Source of the DNA: an uncultured Anaerosporobacter sp.
Lineage (GTDB): Bacteria > Bacillota > Clostridia > Lachnospirales > Lachnospiraceae
Reading direction: 5' to 3'
Assembly: GCA_945787925.1 (NCBI GenBank)
Contig: CALZJY010000028.1
Coordinates: 1 to 11,747 of the forward strand
DNA: 11,747 nucleotides
In this document: positions 1-6,019 of the stretch, one piece after another
Numbering within the stretch: position 1 is the first letter of the stretch
Layout: each line of letters opens with the position of its first letter
Program-made: the position numbers and the translations under genes
Notes under the pieces: generated by a model
What the model was told of the DNA's origin: nothing
Seen by the model: the letters and a program-made list of their open reading frames with translations, nothing else
Database searches by the model: none

Positions 1-42
1 GAATACGGCTAGTACAATATGTGTCTTCTTTCGTTTTTTCAT
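1..42 (-). CDS. N-terminal fragment of a leftward gene, probably secreted or membrane-anchored
   Basis: Reading leftward, an ATG at 42-40 opens 14 codons that run off the window edge (MKKRKKTHIVLAVF). An AGGTGG ribosome binding site lies just upstream (complement of 45-50), at short spacing. The basic start (KKRKK) followed by the beginning of a hydrophobic run (IVLAVF) is typical of a signal peptide or N-terminal membrane anchor. It is transcribed divergently from the dapA leader. Nothing beyond this can be said: the fragment is too short to name a family, and a chance start cannot be fully excluded. Confidence 0.6.
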   Translation of the reverse strand, partial: MKKRKKTHIVLAVF

Positions 43-101
43 ATCCACCTCTTATATTATACTTATGGGATAGATGAATATGCAAAAGATGTGTTTCTAT
101 A

Positions 102-107
102 ATTATA
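102..107 (-). promoter_or_regulatory. Candidate -10 box for the leftward edge gene
   Basis: The complement reads TATAAT, which would place transcription start about 50 bases before the leftward ATG. No convincing -35 hexamer lies 16-18 bases upstream. A second TATAAT at the complement of 56-61 is too close, because its transcript would begin at the ribosome binding site. Weak evidence. Confidence 0.25.
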
Positions 108-132
108 AAATGTCAAACTGCGGGTTTGTAGG

Positions 133-161
133 TTGACAGGCGAAAATGCCGGTGGTATCAT
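133..161 (+). promoter_or_regulatory. Sigma-A-type promoter of the dapAB leader
   Basis: A perfect -35 TTGACA (133-138) and a -10 TATCAT (156-161) are separated by 17 bases, with a TGG extended -10 element directly before the -10. Start of transcription is expected near 168, about 27 bases before the lysine riboswitch. This is the only strong promoter seen ahead of dapA. Confidence 0.85.
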
Positions 162-194
162 ATTTTTAACGAATACATAGAGAATAACTTTATT

Positions 195-356
195 GGTAGA
201 GGTGCATTTTTAATGAGTAGATATCTGGATGCGTTCAGGCGCAGAAGAAAGGTATTGAAAGGGAAAGATGCCGAAGGTAGATGGTTCCTGAGACTATCGT
301 TCCTGGGCACATAGTTAATAGCTATGTGACTGTCATCAACAAGATGGAGTGCTACC
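195..356 (+). promoter_or_regulatory. Lysine riboswitch (L-box)
   Basis: The conserved lysine riboswitch landmarks occur in order. They are GGTAGAGGTGC at 195-205, AGTA at about 216, GGGAAAG at 261-267, CCGAAGG at 271-277, CTGGG at about 303, ACTGTC at 329-334 and TGGAGTGCTACC at 345-356. The closing helix P1 is GGTAG (195-199) with CTACC (352-356). The arm at about 309-328 (cacatag/ctatgtg) closes perfectly. This aptamer class binds L-lysine and in Firmicutes commonly ends transcription of lysine synthesis or transport genes when lysine is abundant. Its position before dapA and an intrinsic terminator fits that role. Confidence 0.95.
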
Positions 357-396
357 TAAAGACTTATTTTGTCGGATATTTAGATGGAATATCTTT

Positions 397-423
397 AGGA
401 GTCGACCAGGAGTCGACTTTTTT
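397..423 (+). terminator. Riboswitch-controlled terminator
   Basis: GTCGAC (401-406) pairs with GTCGAC (412-417) around a five-base loop. The stem extends outward by A-U and G-U pairs into the six-T run at 418-423. It lies 40 bases after riboswitch helix P1. A segment joining P1 to this region, CCTAAAGA (355-362), is perfectly complementary to TCTTTAGG (392-399), which overlaps the outer 5' arm of this hairpin. That gives a plausible antiterminator used when lysine is scarce. Confidence 0.8.
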
Positions 424-447
424 GTTGCAGAAAAATGCAACAAAAAA
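418..447 (+). repeat. Perfect 12-bp hairpin that reuses the terminator U-tract
   Basis: TTTTTTGTTGCA (418-429) is perfectly complementary to TGCAACAAAAAA (436-447) around a six-base loop, so the whole U-tract of the preceding terminator becomes one arm of a second hairpin. It can form only in readthrough RNA. The remaining leader to the dapA start (448-540) is AT-rich with no gene. Confidence 0.75.
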
Positions 448-555
448 CCAATAAATCAAGAAACTCACATAATGATTTCTCACGAATAGACTAATACTAG
501 TAAAATAAAACTGTGTGAGAATGGATTCAAAAGAGTATAGAGGAGGTTTTTAAAG

Positions 556-1446
556 ATGTCAATTTTTAAAGGTGCAGGTGTAGCGATTGTAACTCCTATG
601 AAAGAAAATAAAGAAGTAGATTATGAAAAATTTAAGGAATTGCTAGATTTCCAAATCAATCATGGAACAGATGCAATCGTTGTATGTGGAACAACGGGGG
701 AAGCGGCAACGTTAAGTCACGAAGAGCATTTAGACTGTATCAAATTTACAGTAGAGTACGTAAACAAACGTGTTCCAGTCATTGCAGGAACTGGTTCTAA
801 TTGTACGGAAACAGCAATCTACTTATCTCAAAAAGCAGAAGAGTACGGTGTAGATGGTTTATTAGTAGTAACTCCATACTACAATAAAGCAACTCAAAAC
901 GGATTAAAGAAACATTTTACAGCAATCGCAGACAGCGTAAAAGTTCCAATCATCTTATATAACGTTCCAAGCAGAACAGGTTGTGCAATGAAGGCTGACA
1001 CAATCGTAGACTTAGCAAAAACAGTAGATAATATCGTAGCGGTAAAAGAAGCATCTGGCGATATTTCTTTCGTAGCAGACTTAATGCAAAAAGCAGACGG
1101 ATGTCTTGATGTATACTCAGGAAACGATGATCAAATCGTTCCAGTACTTTCTTTAGGAGGCGTTGGCGTAATTTCCGTATTATCCAACATCTGTCCACAA
1201 GAAACACATGATATCGTATCTCTATATCTTGAAGGAAAAGTAAAAGAAAGCTTAGCACTTCAAATGAAATTATTACCTGTATGCCATAACTTATTTACAG
1301 AGGTAAATCCAATCCCAGTAAAGACTGCATTACGTTACATCGGTATGGATTGTGGTTCTTTAAGAAGTCCATTAACTGATATGGAAGAAGAAAATGCGGT
1401 GAAATTAAAAGCTGCAATGGTAGAAGCAGGAATGAATGTTCAGTAA
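556..1446 (+). CDS. dapA: 4-hydroxy-tetrahydrodipicolinate synthase
   Basis: DapA condenses pyruvate with aspartate semialdehyde, the committed step of the diaminopimelate/lysine pathway, in the cytoplasm. The 296 residues match the usual length of this TIM-barrel aldolase. Visible landmarks are GTTGE at 45-49 (substrate threonines), the TPYYNK segment with Tyr108/109, YNVPSRTG at 135-142 (catalytic Tyr135 and carboxylate-binding Arg140 by family comparison), and VKEASGD with the Schiff-base Lys164. The ATG is preceded by AGGAGG (541-546) at nine bases, which fixes the start. It follows the lysine riboswitch and is 28 bases upstream of dapB, so both are probably co-transcribed and lysine-repressed. 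Lysine codons are mostly AAA and the codon use looks like that of a highly expressed gene. Identification is secure at family level. Confidence 0.97.
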   Translation: MSIFKGAGVAIVTPMKENKEVDYEKFKELLDFQINHGTDAIVVCGTTGEAATLSHEEHLDCIKFTVEYVNKRVPVIAGTGSNCTETAIYLSQKAEEYGVDGLLVVTPYYNKATQNGLKKHFTAIADSVKVPIILYNVPSRTGCAMKADTIVDLAKTVDNIVAVKEASGDISFVADLMQKADGCLDVYSGNDDQIVPVLSLGGVGVISVLSNICPQETHDIVSLYLEGKVKESLALQMKLLPVCHNLFTEVNPIPVKTALRYIGMDCGSLRSPLTDMEEENAVKLKAAMVEAGMNVQ

Positions 1447-1474
1447 GAAACAGTAGAAAAGAGGATAAAGTTTT

Positions 1475-2239
1475 ATGGTGAATATTATTATGCATGGATG
1501 CAATGGTCACATGGGCCAAGTAATTTCTGACTTAGTACGTGACGATGCAGAGTGCCAAATCGTTGCAGGTATCGATTTAACTGGTATTGCAAAAAATGAC
1601 TATCCAGTATTTGAATCCTTAGCTGATTGCCATATCGATGCCGACGTAATCATTGATTTCTCTAGTTCAAAGGCAATCGATGGATTACTTGCAGGAGCCG
1701 TAGAAAGAAAATTACCAATCGTTCTTTGTACGACAGGCCTTAGCGAAGAGCAGCTTGCATTAGTAGAAGAAAGCAGTAAGGAAATTGCAATCTTAAAATC
1801 GGCAAACATGTCTCTTGGCGTGAATACATTATTCAAGTTAGTAAAGGCAGCCGTACAGGTATTAGGAAATGCAGGATTTGACGTAGAGATCGTTGAAAAA
1901 CATCATAACAAGAAGGTGGATGCTCCAAGTGGTACTGCATTAGCATTAGCAGATGCAATCAATGAAGCAATGGATGACCGTTATGAATATGTTTTCGATC
2001 GTTCTCATGTACGTAAACAAAGAGGAAAAGATGAATTAGGAATCTCAGCGGTTCGTGGCGGCACAATCGTAGGAGAACACGAGGTTATCTTTGCTGGTAC
2101 AGACGAAGTAATCGAATTCAAGCATACTGCTTACTCCAAAGCAGTATTTGCAAAAGGTTCTATTTCTGCAGCGAAATATTTAGCAGGGAAAGCACCTGGA
2201 ATGTATGATATGCATGATGTAATTGAAGCAGAAGCATAA
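1475..2239 (+). CDS. dapB: 4-hydroxy-tetrahydrodipicolinate reductase
   Basis: DapB reduces the DapA product with NAD(P)H to tetrahydrodipicolinate, the second step of diaminopimelate/lysine synthesis. The 254 residues show the N-terminal Rossmann fold with the glycine-rich nucleotide loop at 8-14 (GCNGHMG, a variant of the common GAxGRMG). The signature EKHHNKKVDAPSGTA spans 141-155, with the proposed catalytic His and Lys (His143/144, Lys147), and RGGTIVGEHEV spans 195-205. GAGGA at 1461-1465 lies nine bases before the ATG. A GTG immediately follows the ATG but gives no better spacing. The gene ends the operon, since a strong terminator begins 15 bases after its stop. No other lysine-pathway gene follows, so the remaining steps must be encoded elsewhere. 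Confidence 0.97.
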   Translation: MVNIIMHGCNGHMGQVISDLVRDDAECQIVAGIDLTGIAKNDYPVFESLADCHIDADVIIDFSSSKAIDGLLAGAVERKLPIVLCTTGLSEEQLALVEESSKEIAILKSANMSLGVNTLFKLVKAAVQVLGNAGFDVEIVEKHHNKKVDAPSGTALALADAINEAMDDRYEYVFDRSHVRKQRGKDELGISAVRGGTIVGEHEVIFAGTDEVIEFKHTAYSKAVFAKGSISAAKYLAGKAPGMYDMHDVIEAEA

Positions 2240-2253
2240 GTATAGAGAAGAGG

Positions 2254-2293
2254 CTCCGTGGATCGGAATAAGGCGATCCGCGGAGTTTTTTTT
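2254..2293 (+). terminator. Intrinsic terminator of dapAB
   Basis: CTCCGTGGATCG (2254-2265) pairs with CGATCCGCGGAG (2274-2285), giving 12 pairs with one G-U and an eight-base loop. Eight T residues (2286-2293) follow. This is a strong factor-independent terminator. Confidence 0.95.
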
Positions 2294-2335
2294 GTTGTAT
2301 AGGAAATTGCAACGAATCCCCTATGCAATAAAAAA
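2288..2335 (+). repeat. Second hairpin reusing the dapB terminator U-tract
   Basis: Positions 2288-2303 (T6, G, then TTGTATAGG) pair with 2320-2335 (CCTATGCAA, T, then A6) over 16 pairs with two G-U wobbles and a 16-base loop. As in the dapA leader, the terminator U-tract forms the 5' arm, and both elements begin TTTTTTGTTG. Confidence 0.6.
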
Positions 2336-2365
2336 CGTCCTAAAAAGAAGGGTGGAAGAAGAAAA

Positions 2366-2476
2366 ATGTATAATTTAGCAGATTATACACATACTTTCAC
2401 TAATCCAATCAATTGCCAGAATAAGGATATGCCTGTCTGCATGCCTAGAAAGTGTGAGGGAATCGTGTTAGAATAA
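2366..2476 (+). CDS. Possible 36-residue small protein with three cysteines
   Basis: An ATG at 2366 opens 36 codons ending in TAA at 2474-2476. A purine-rich GGGTGG (2350-2355) about ten bases upstream could serve as ribosome binding site. The predicted peptide is polar, has no membrane segment, and carries Cys17, Cys25 and Cys30 (segment NCQNKDMPVCMPRKCEG), with basic residues between the last two. I do not recognise the family. It lies between the dapB terminator and the promoter of the SpoIID-like gene, and no strong promoter of its own is visible. An 8-bp inverted repeat overlaps its start codon. It may be a real small protein or a chance ORF; only conservation would decide. Confidence 0.35.
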   Translation: MYNLADYTHTFTNPINCQNKDMPVCMPRKCEGIVLE

Positions 2477-2491
2477 AAGTCTTGTTGGACA

Positions 2492-2520
2492 ACATATTAC
2501 GCTGGCCCCTGCAATATAAT
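2492..2520 (+). promoter_or_regulatory. Candidate sigma-E-like promoter of the SpoIID-like gene
   Basis: ACATATT (2492-2498) matches six of seven positions of the Bacillus sigma-E -35 (KMATATT). AATATAAT (2513-2520) matches six of eight positions of its -10 (CATACAAT), with a 14-base spacer that is usual for sigma-E. The -10 also contains TATAAT, but no good sigma-A -35 lies 16-18 bases upstream. Start of transcription would be near 2527, about 47 bases before the ATG. Confidence 0.4.
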
Positions 2521-2573
2521 AGGGTAAGTGATTTGTTTGGTAAGAAAAAAATATACAAATAGGTGGTTTATAT

Positions 2574-4976
2574 ATGATCAGCAATAAAGTCAAGATTTCT
2601 CTCATTGCCATATGTGCATTTTTAATCGTATCTGTCTTTGTTGTAAACGTTACAGAACGGGTAACGAGAGGGAATAATGGTACCTTGGAGTCTGTCATCA
2701 AGCACACCAATGAGTCTGGCATTTCAAGATCTTATCTTGCTAAGATGGTCTCTTTATTAGAGTACTCCAAAGAAGAGCTTGGATTGTTAGAGCAGACGGC
2801 TGCATATGAGGATGTTAGCAAGGAAGCATGGTGTTATCCCTATATCAATGCGATGGATGCAATGAACCTAAGCGTTATTTTCACAAAGGAAGAAGGGGAA
2901 TTTCAGCCCGAGAAGAAAGTTACTTATAAGGAATGGCAGCAAATCATTGTAAAGGCAGCCGAACATAGCAAGGAAGAGCAGGTAAAGAAGGACTTGCCAG
3001 ACCTTTTCATGGTGAAGGATGCAGAATCAGAACTTCCATGGGAGGTCTATATTCAGGGATATCAGTACCTAGAAGACAAGGTATTTGAACAGAAGTTAGA
3101 GAAGAAAGAGCTTTATATCGTGGTAACGAAGCGGAATATTGAAACGCTGCGCCAGTTTGAGACGGTAACCAACGTCGGAACGTTTACAAACAATGGGCTG
3201 GATATGGATGACTATATCGATCTCGACGTGCAGGCATATACGAAGGACGATGAAATCCTCTATATCACGAGCACCGTAAAGAAAGAGACGACGCTTGCCA
3301 ATGTCTATATTACTGGACAGAAGGGAAGGACGCTTACGGTGTATGTAAGCGGCGTGGAGCGTGCCTTTGAAATGAATAACAAGCTGAAAGAGGATGTAAA
3401 GGATAAGGTGGCTGATGTGGTGATTGCAAACCGCCATATCGTGAATATTCAATTAAAGACAGAAACGATTCGCGAGAAGGTGCTTTCAGCCAATGATCAG
3501 GAAATTGAGTTAGAGGGACGCGGAAGGATGAAGCTAGAGAAGGACTTTAGGGTATATCGCGTTTATGACAAGATTGGCATGGAGAAGAACAATGCGATCT
3601 TAGTAGGATATGAGAATACGGACTTCGTCGTCTATGATGGGAAGATTTGTGCGGCACTGATTACGAAGCAAATCAAGGCACAGAACATTCGTGTCATCTT
3701 ATATTCCTCGGGATATAAATCGTTGTTCCATCGTAGCGTGAGCCTTAGTTCGGATCAGAAGTTTACGATGTCCTATGGCGGAAAGAAAAAGACGTTCGAT
3801 GCAGGAGAAGAAGTCGTGATTACGAAGGACTCCGAGTATTTAAGGAAGGGGCGTCTAAGCGTAGTATCCGAGGGCAAGGACGGTAAGGTGAAAGTGACAA
3901 GCATCGAGCGAAGCCAAGGAGTACCAAGCTATCGTGGAAAAATCGAGGTTGCCCTTGCAGACGGAGGGCTTACCGTCGTAAACGAGCTGCCACTAGAACA
4001 GTACCTTTATGCAGTAATCCCAAGCGAGATGCCGACAGCATATGGATTAGAGGCGTTAAAGGTGCAGGCAATCTGTGCAAGAAGCTATGCGTATAACCAT
4101 TTGGTTTCCAACTCGTGCAGCAAGTATGGTGCCCATGTGGATGACAGCACGACCTTCCAGGTATATAACAACCACGGGGAGGAGGATCTTTCCATTCAGG
4201 CAGTCGACGAGACATATGGAGAGGTGCTGCAGTATAAGGCAGAAGTCGTGTTTGCGTATTACTTTTCCACTTCCTGTGGTACGACAGCGGATGTCAGAAG
4301 CGTATGGCTCGACAGCAACAAGGTGGACTATCTTCAAGGAAGGTTCCAAGGAAGTGGGAAGAATGGAGAAGTCAATTACTCTGAAGAAAAGGCATTTTAT
4401 AAGTTTATCAAGTCCAATAAGGTGAATACCTATGAAAAGGATGCTCCTTGGTATCGGTGGAATGTGACGATAGACTTTACGGACCTTAGGAAGATGGTGG
4501 ACGCAAGACTATTTGGATTGTATAAGAAGAGACCTGCCTATGTCCTTACGAGAGACACCGATGGCGTGTACAAGAAGAAACCTGTGAATACCGTAGGGGC
4601 AATCAAGGATATCAATGTGAGCAAGCGGGATAAGAGCGGGCTTGCAACCGAAATGGTCATCATCGGTACGAAGCATACCGTGAAGATCAAGTCAGAGTCC
4701 TATATCCGTCAAATACTAGGTCCGACCTATGATGCCGTCGTACGCCAGGACAAATGCGAAGTAAAGTATATGAGCATGCTTCCAAGTGCCTTCATCGTAT
4801 TTGACAAGGTGGAGGAAGATGGAAAGATGACAGGCGTCAAAATTAGCGGAGGCGGCTATGGCCATGGTGTGGGTATGAGCCAGAACGGCGTAAAAGAGCT
4901 AGTAGATGCCGGAAAGAGCTATGAAGACGTGTTGAAATATTATTATACAGGAATTGAAGTAGGACGAATCTACTAA
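2574..4976 (+). CDS. SpoIID/LytB-domain cell-wall protein with a long N-terminal region
   Basis: This 800-residue protein has a C-terminal SpoIID domain (about 447-800). Landmarks are the core GKIEVALADGG, then LPLEQYLYAVIPSEMP with Glu485 at the place of the catalytic glutamate of SpoIID lytic transglycosylases, LKVQAICARSYA, DDSTTFQVY (523-531), YFSTSCGTT (563-571) and the glycine-rich GGGYGHGVGMSQNG (759-772). Residues 8-26 are a hydrophobic anchor or signal, so the protein should act outside the membrane or in the intermembrane space during engulfment. Residues about 35-180 hold one or two degenerate S-layer-homology-like motifs (EDVSKEAWCYPYINAMDAM, then FQPEKKVTYKEW). Residues 180-445 are unrecognised. 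Classical SpoIID is far shorter, near 340 residues, so this is probably a clostridial paralogue rather than spoIID itself. AGGTGG (2561-2566) sets the start. Lysine and glutamate codons are mainly AAG and mixed GAG/GAA, unlike dapAB. Confidence 0.88.
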   Translation: MISNKVKISLIAICAFLIVSVFVVNVTERVTRGNNGTLESVIKHTNESGISRSYLAKMVSLLEYSKEELGLLEQTAAYEDVSKEAWCYPYINAMDAMNLSVIFTKEEGEFQPEKKVTYKEWQQIIVKAAEHSKEEQVKKDLPDLFMVKDAESELPWEVYIQGYQYLEDKVFEQKLEKKELYIVVTKRNIETLRQFETVTNVGTFTNNGLDMDDYIDLDVQAYTKDDEILYITSTVKKETTLANVYITGQKGRTLTVYVSGVERAFEMNNKLKEDVKDKVADVVIANRHIVNIQLKTETIREKVLSANDQEIELEGRGRMKLEKDFRVYRVYDKIGMEKNNAILVGYENTDFVVYDGKICAALITKQIKAQNIRVILYSSGYKSLFHRSVSLSSDQKFTMSYGGKKKTFDAGEEVVITKDSEYLRKGRLSVVSEGKDGKVKVTSIERSQGVPSYRGKIEVALADGGLTVVNELPLEQYLYAVIPSEMPTAYGLEALKVQAICARSYAYNHLVSNSCSKYGAHVDDSTTFQVYNNHGEEDLSIQAVDETYGEVLQYKAEVVFAYYFSTSCGTTADVRSVWLDSNKVDYLQGRFQGSGKNGEVNYSEEKAFYKFIKSNKVNTYEKDAPWYRWNVTIDFTDLRKMVDARLFGLYKKRPAYVLTRDTDGVYKKKPVNTVGAIKDINVSKRDKSGLATEMVIIGTKHTVKIKSESYIRQILGPTYDAVVRQDKCEVKYMSMLPSAFIVFDKVEEDGKMTGVKISGGGYGHGVGMSQNGVKELVDAGKSYEDVLKYYYTGIEVGRIY

Positions 4977-4979
4977 AGG

Positions 4980-5013
4980 AAAAGGAGCTTATGCATGAAC
5001 ATAGGCTCCTTTT
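4980..5013. terminator. Bidirectional terminator between convergent genes
   Basis: AAAAGGAGCTTATG (4980-4993) pairs with CATAGGCTCCTTTT (5000-5013), giving 14 pairs with one G-U and a six-base loop. The A-run on one arm and T-run on the other let it work in either direction. It lies between the stop codons of the SpoIID-like gene (+) and the YihY-family gene (-), only 49 bases apart. Confidence 0.8.
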
Positions 5014-5025
5014 CGTAAAAATCGA

Positions 5026-5862
5026 TTATTTAGTTATTGCCTTCTTCTTCTTTTCTGCCAGGTACACGTTGAATTCTGCACCGATAAACAAGATATACAT
5101 ACAGAAGTAGAACCAAAGCATTAATAATATAATGGCAGTCAGGCTTCCATATGTGGAAGAAAATCCGCCCATATGATCAATATAGAACGAAAAGCCAAAG
5201 GAGAAGATTAGCCATCCTGCGGCTGCAATGAGTGCTCCTGGCAATTCTGCAAGCAGTCTGGTCTTCCGATTAGGAATGACCAAGAAGATCAGCACGAAGT
5301 ACGAAGTAAGTAAAAGCATAGCTACTGCAGTACGAAAGCTGATGATGACGAGGGCAATGTTAATTAGTTCTGGATGCCAGTTTTCTACCCATACATAGAT
5401 TGGTCTACCAAATACAAGGATTAATAACGTGATAATCAGAAGTATTGTAAATCCTAAGGTATAAAATGCGGACATCAAGCGTAATTTAATATAGTTTCTA
5501 GTCTCGGAAATTCCATAGACAGAGTTAAGTCCTCTCACTAAACCGAGAAATCCTTTCGAAGCGGACCAAAGCGCGGTAATTGCAGTCACCGATGTGATTG
5601 TCGTAGTGGCATGATCATATACTTCGCTGACAATCAATACGATGTAGGGATTGATCGCTTTCGGCATGATATCGGTAAAGGTCCTTAGCATTACACTTTC
5701 CCCAATTGGCAAGTACTGCACAAGGGTAAGTAGGAACATGATGAATGGGAAAAATGCCAAGATAATAAAGAAGGCTGCTTGCGCTGAAAAGACAGAAACA
5801 TTGTCTTTTCCAACTTTTTTGCATATCGTGCGCGTATGCAAATACATTTCTTTGATGCTCAT
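5026..5862 (-). CDS. YihY/UPF0761 (BrkB-like) family integral membrane protein
   Basis: The 278-residue protein has about six hydrophobic segments and a basic C-terminal tail (AEKKKKAITK). The family pattern is visible: an N-terminal helix following a short soluble stretch (SAQAAFFIILAFFPFIMF), a central SASKGFLGLVRGLNSVYG segment, STYGSLTAIILLMLWFY, and a closing FIGAEFN. The function of this family is not established; the old RNase BN label for E. coli YihY was a misassignment, and transport or envelope roles are only proposed. I chose the ATG at 5862-5860 because AGGAGG (complement of 5869-5874) sits seven bases upstream. An ATG nine codons earlier has no such site. The gene is monocistronic here, convergent with the SpoIID-like gene and divergent from the pheST leader. 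Confidence 0.9.
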   Translation of the reverse strand: MSIKEMYLHTRTICKKVGKDNVSVFSAQAAFFIILAFFPFIMFLLTLVQYLPIGESVMLRTFTDIMPKAINPYIVLIVSEVYDHATTTITSVTAITALWSASKGFLGLVRGLNSVYGISETRNYIKLRLMSAFYTLGFTILLIITLLILVFGRPIYVWVENWHPELINIALVIISFRTAVAMLLLTSYFVLIFLVIPNRKTRLLAELPGALIAAAGWLIFSFGFSFYIDHMGGFSSTYGSLTAIILLMLWFYFCMYILFIGAEFNVYLAEKKKKAITK

Positions 5863-5900
5863 AAGTAACCTCCTGTTTAAAAAACACATAGTTGGATATA

Positions 5901-5929
5901 TTGATAAGTATATGATGAATCATGCGCAA
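5901..5929 (-). promoter_or_regulatory. Candidate promoter of the YihY-family gene
   Basis: On the minus strand, TTGCGC (complement of 5924-5929) and TATCAA (complement of 5901-5906) are separated by 17 bases. They lie about 40 bases before the start codon. Both hexamers deviate from consensus, so this is tentative. A TATAAT at the complement of 5947-5952 lacks a good -35. Confidence 0.35.
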
Positions 5930-5980
5930 GTATTAGTTTTAACATTATTATATGAGGTTTTCAAGTGTTTTAATAAAAAC

Positions 5981-6008
5981 TTGACACATTACTAAATTAT
6001 GATACAAT
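5981..6008 (+). promoter_or_regulatory. Sigma-A-type promoter of the pheST T-box leader
   Basis: A perfect -35 TTGACA (5981-5986) and a -10 TACAAT (6003-6008) are separated by 16 bases. The expected start near 6015 lies just before the T-box stem I region. Confidence 0.85.
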
Positions 6009-6019
6009 TAAAACAATAG

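Noticed and set aside
111..138. TGTCAA (111-116) and TTGACA (133-138) as an operator dyad or paired divergent -35 boxes
   Set aside because: The right half is the dapA -35 itself. The left half has no acceptable -10 at 16-18 bases on the minus strand, so neither reading is supported beyond a short inverted repeat.
4075..4425. Forward ORF of 116 codons inside the SpoIID-like gene
   Set aside because: It lies entirely in another frame of a gene with clear domain landmarks, has no ribosome binding site, and the peptide shows no family pattern.
5863..5889. Longer start for the YihY-family protein, nine residues earlier
   Set aside because: The internal ATG at 5862 has a perfect AGGAGG at proper spacing that lies inside the longer version, and the extra residues look unrelated to the family.
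5651..5995. Forward ORF of 114 codons opposite the start of the YihY-family gene
   Set aside because: It is antisense to the conserved membrane protein and its promoter region and runs into the pheST promoter. No ribosome binding site or domain is visible.
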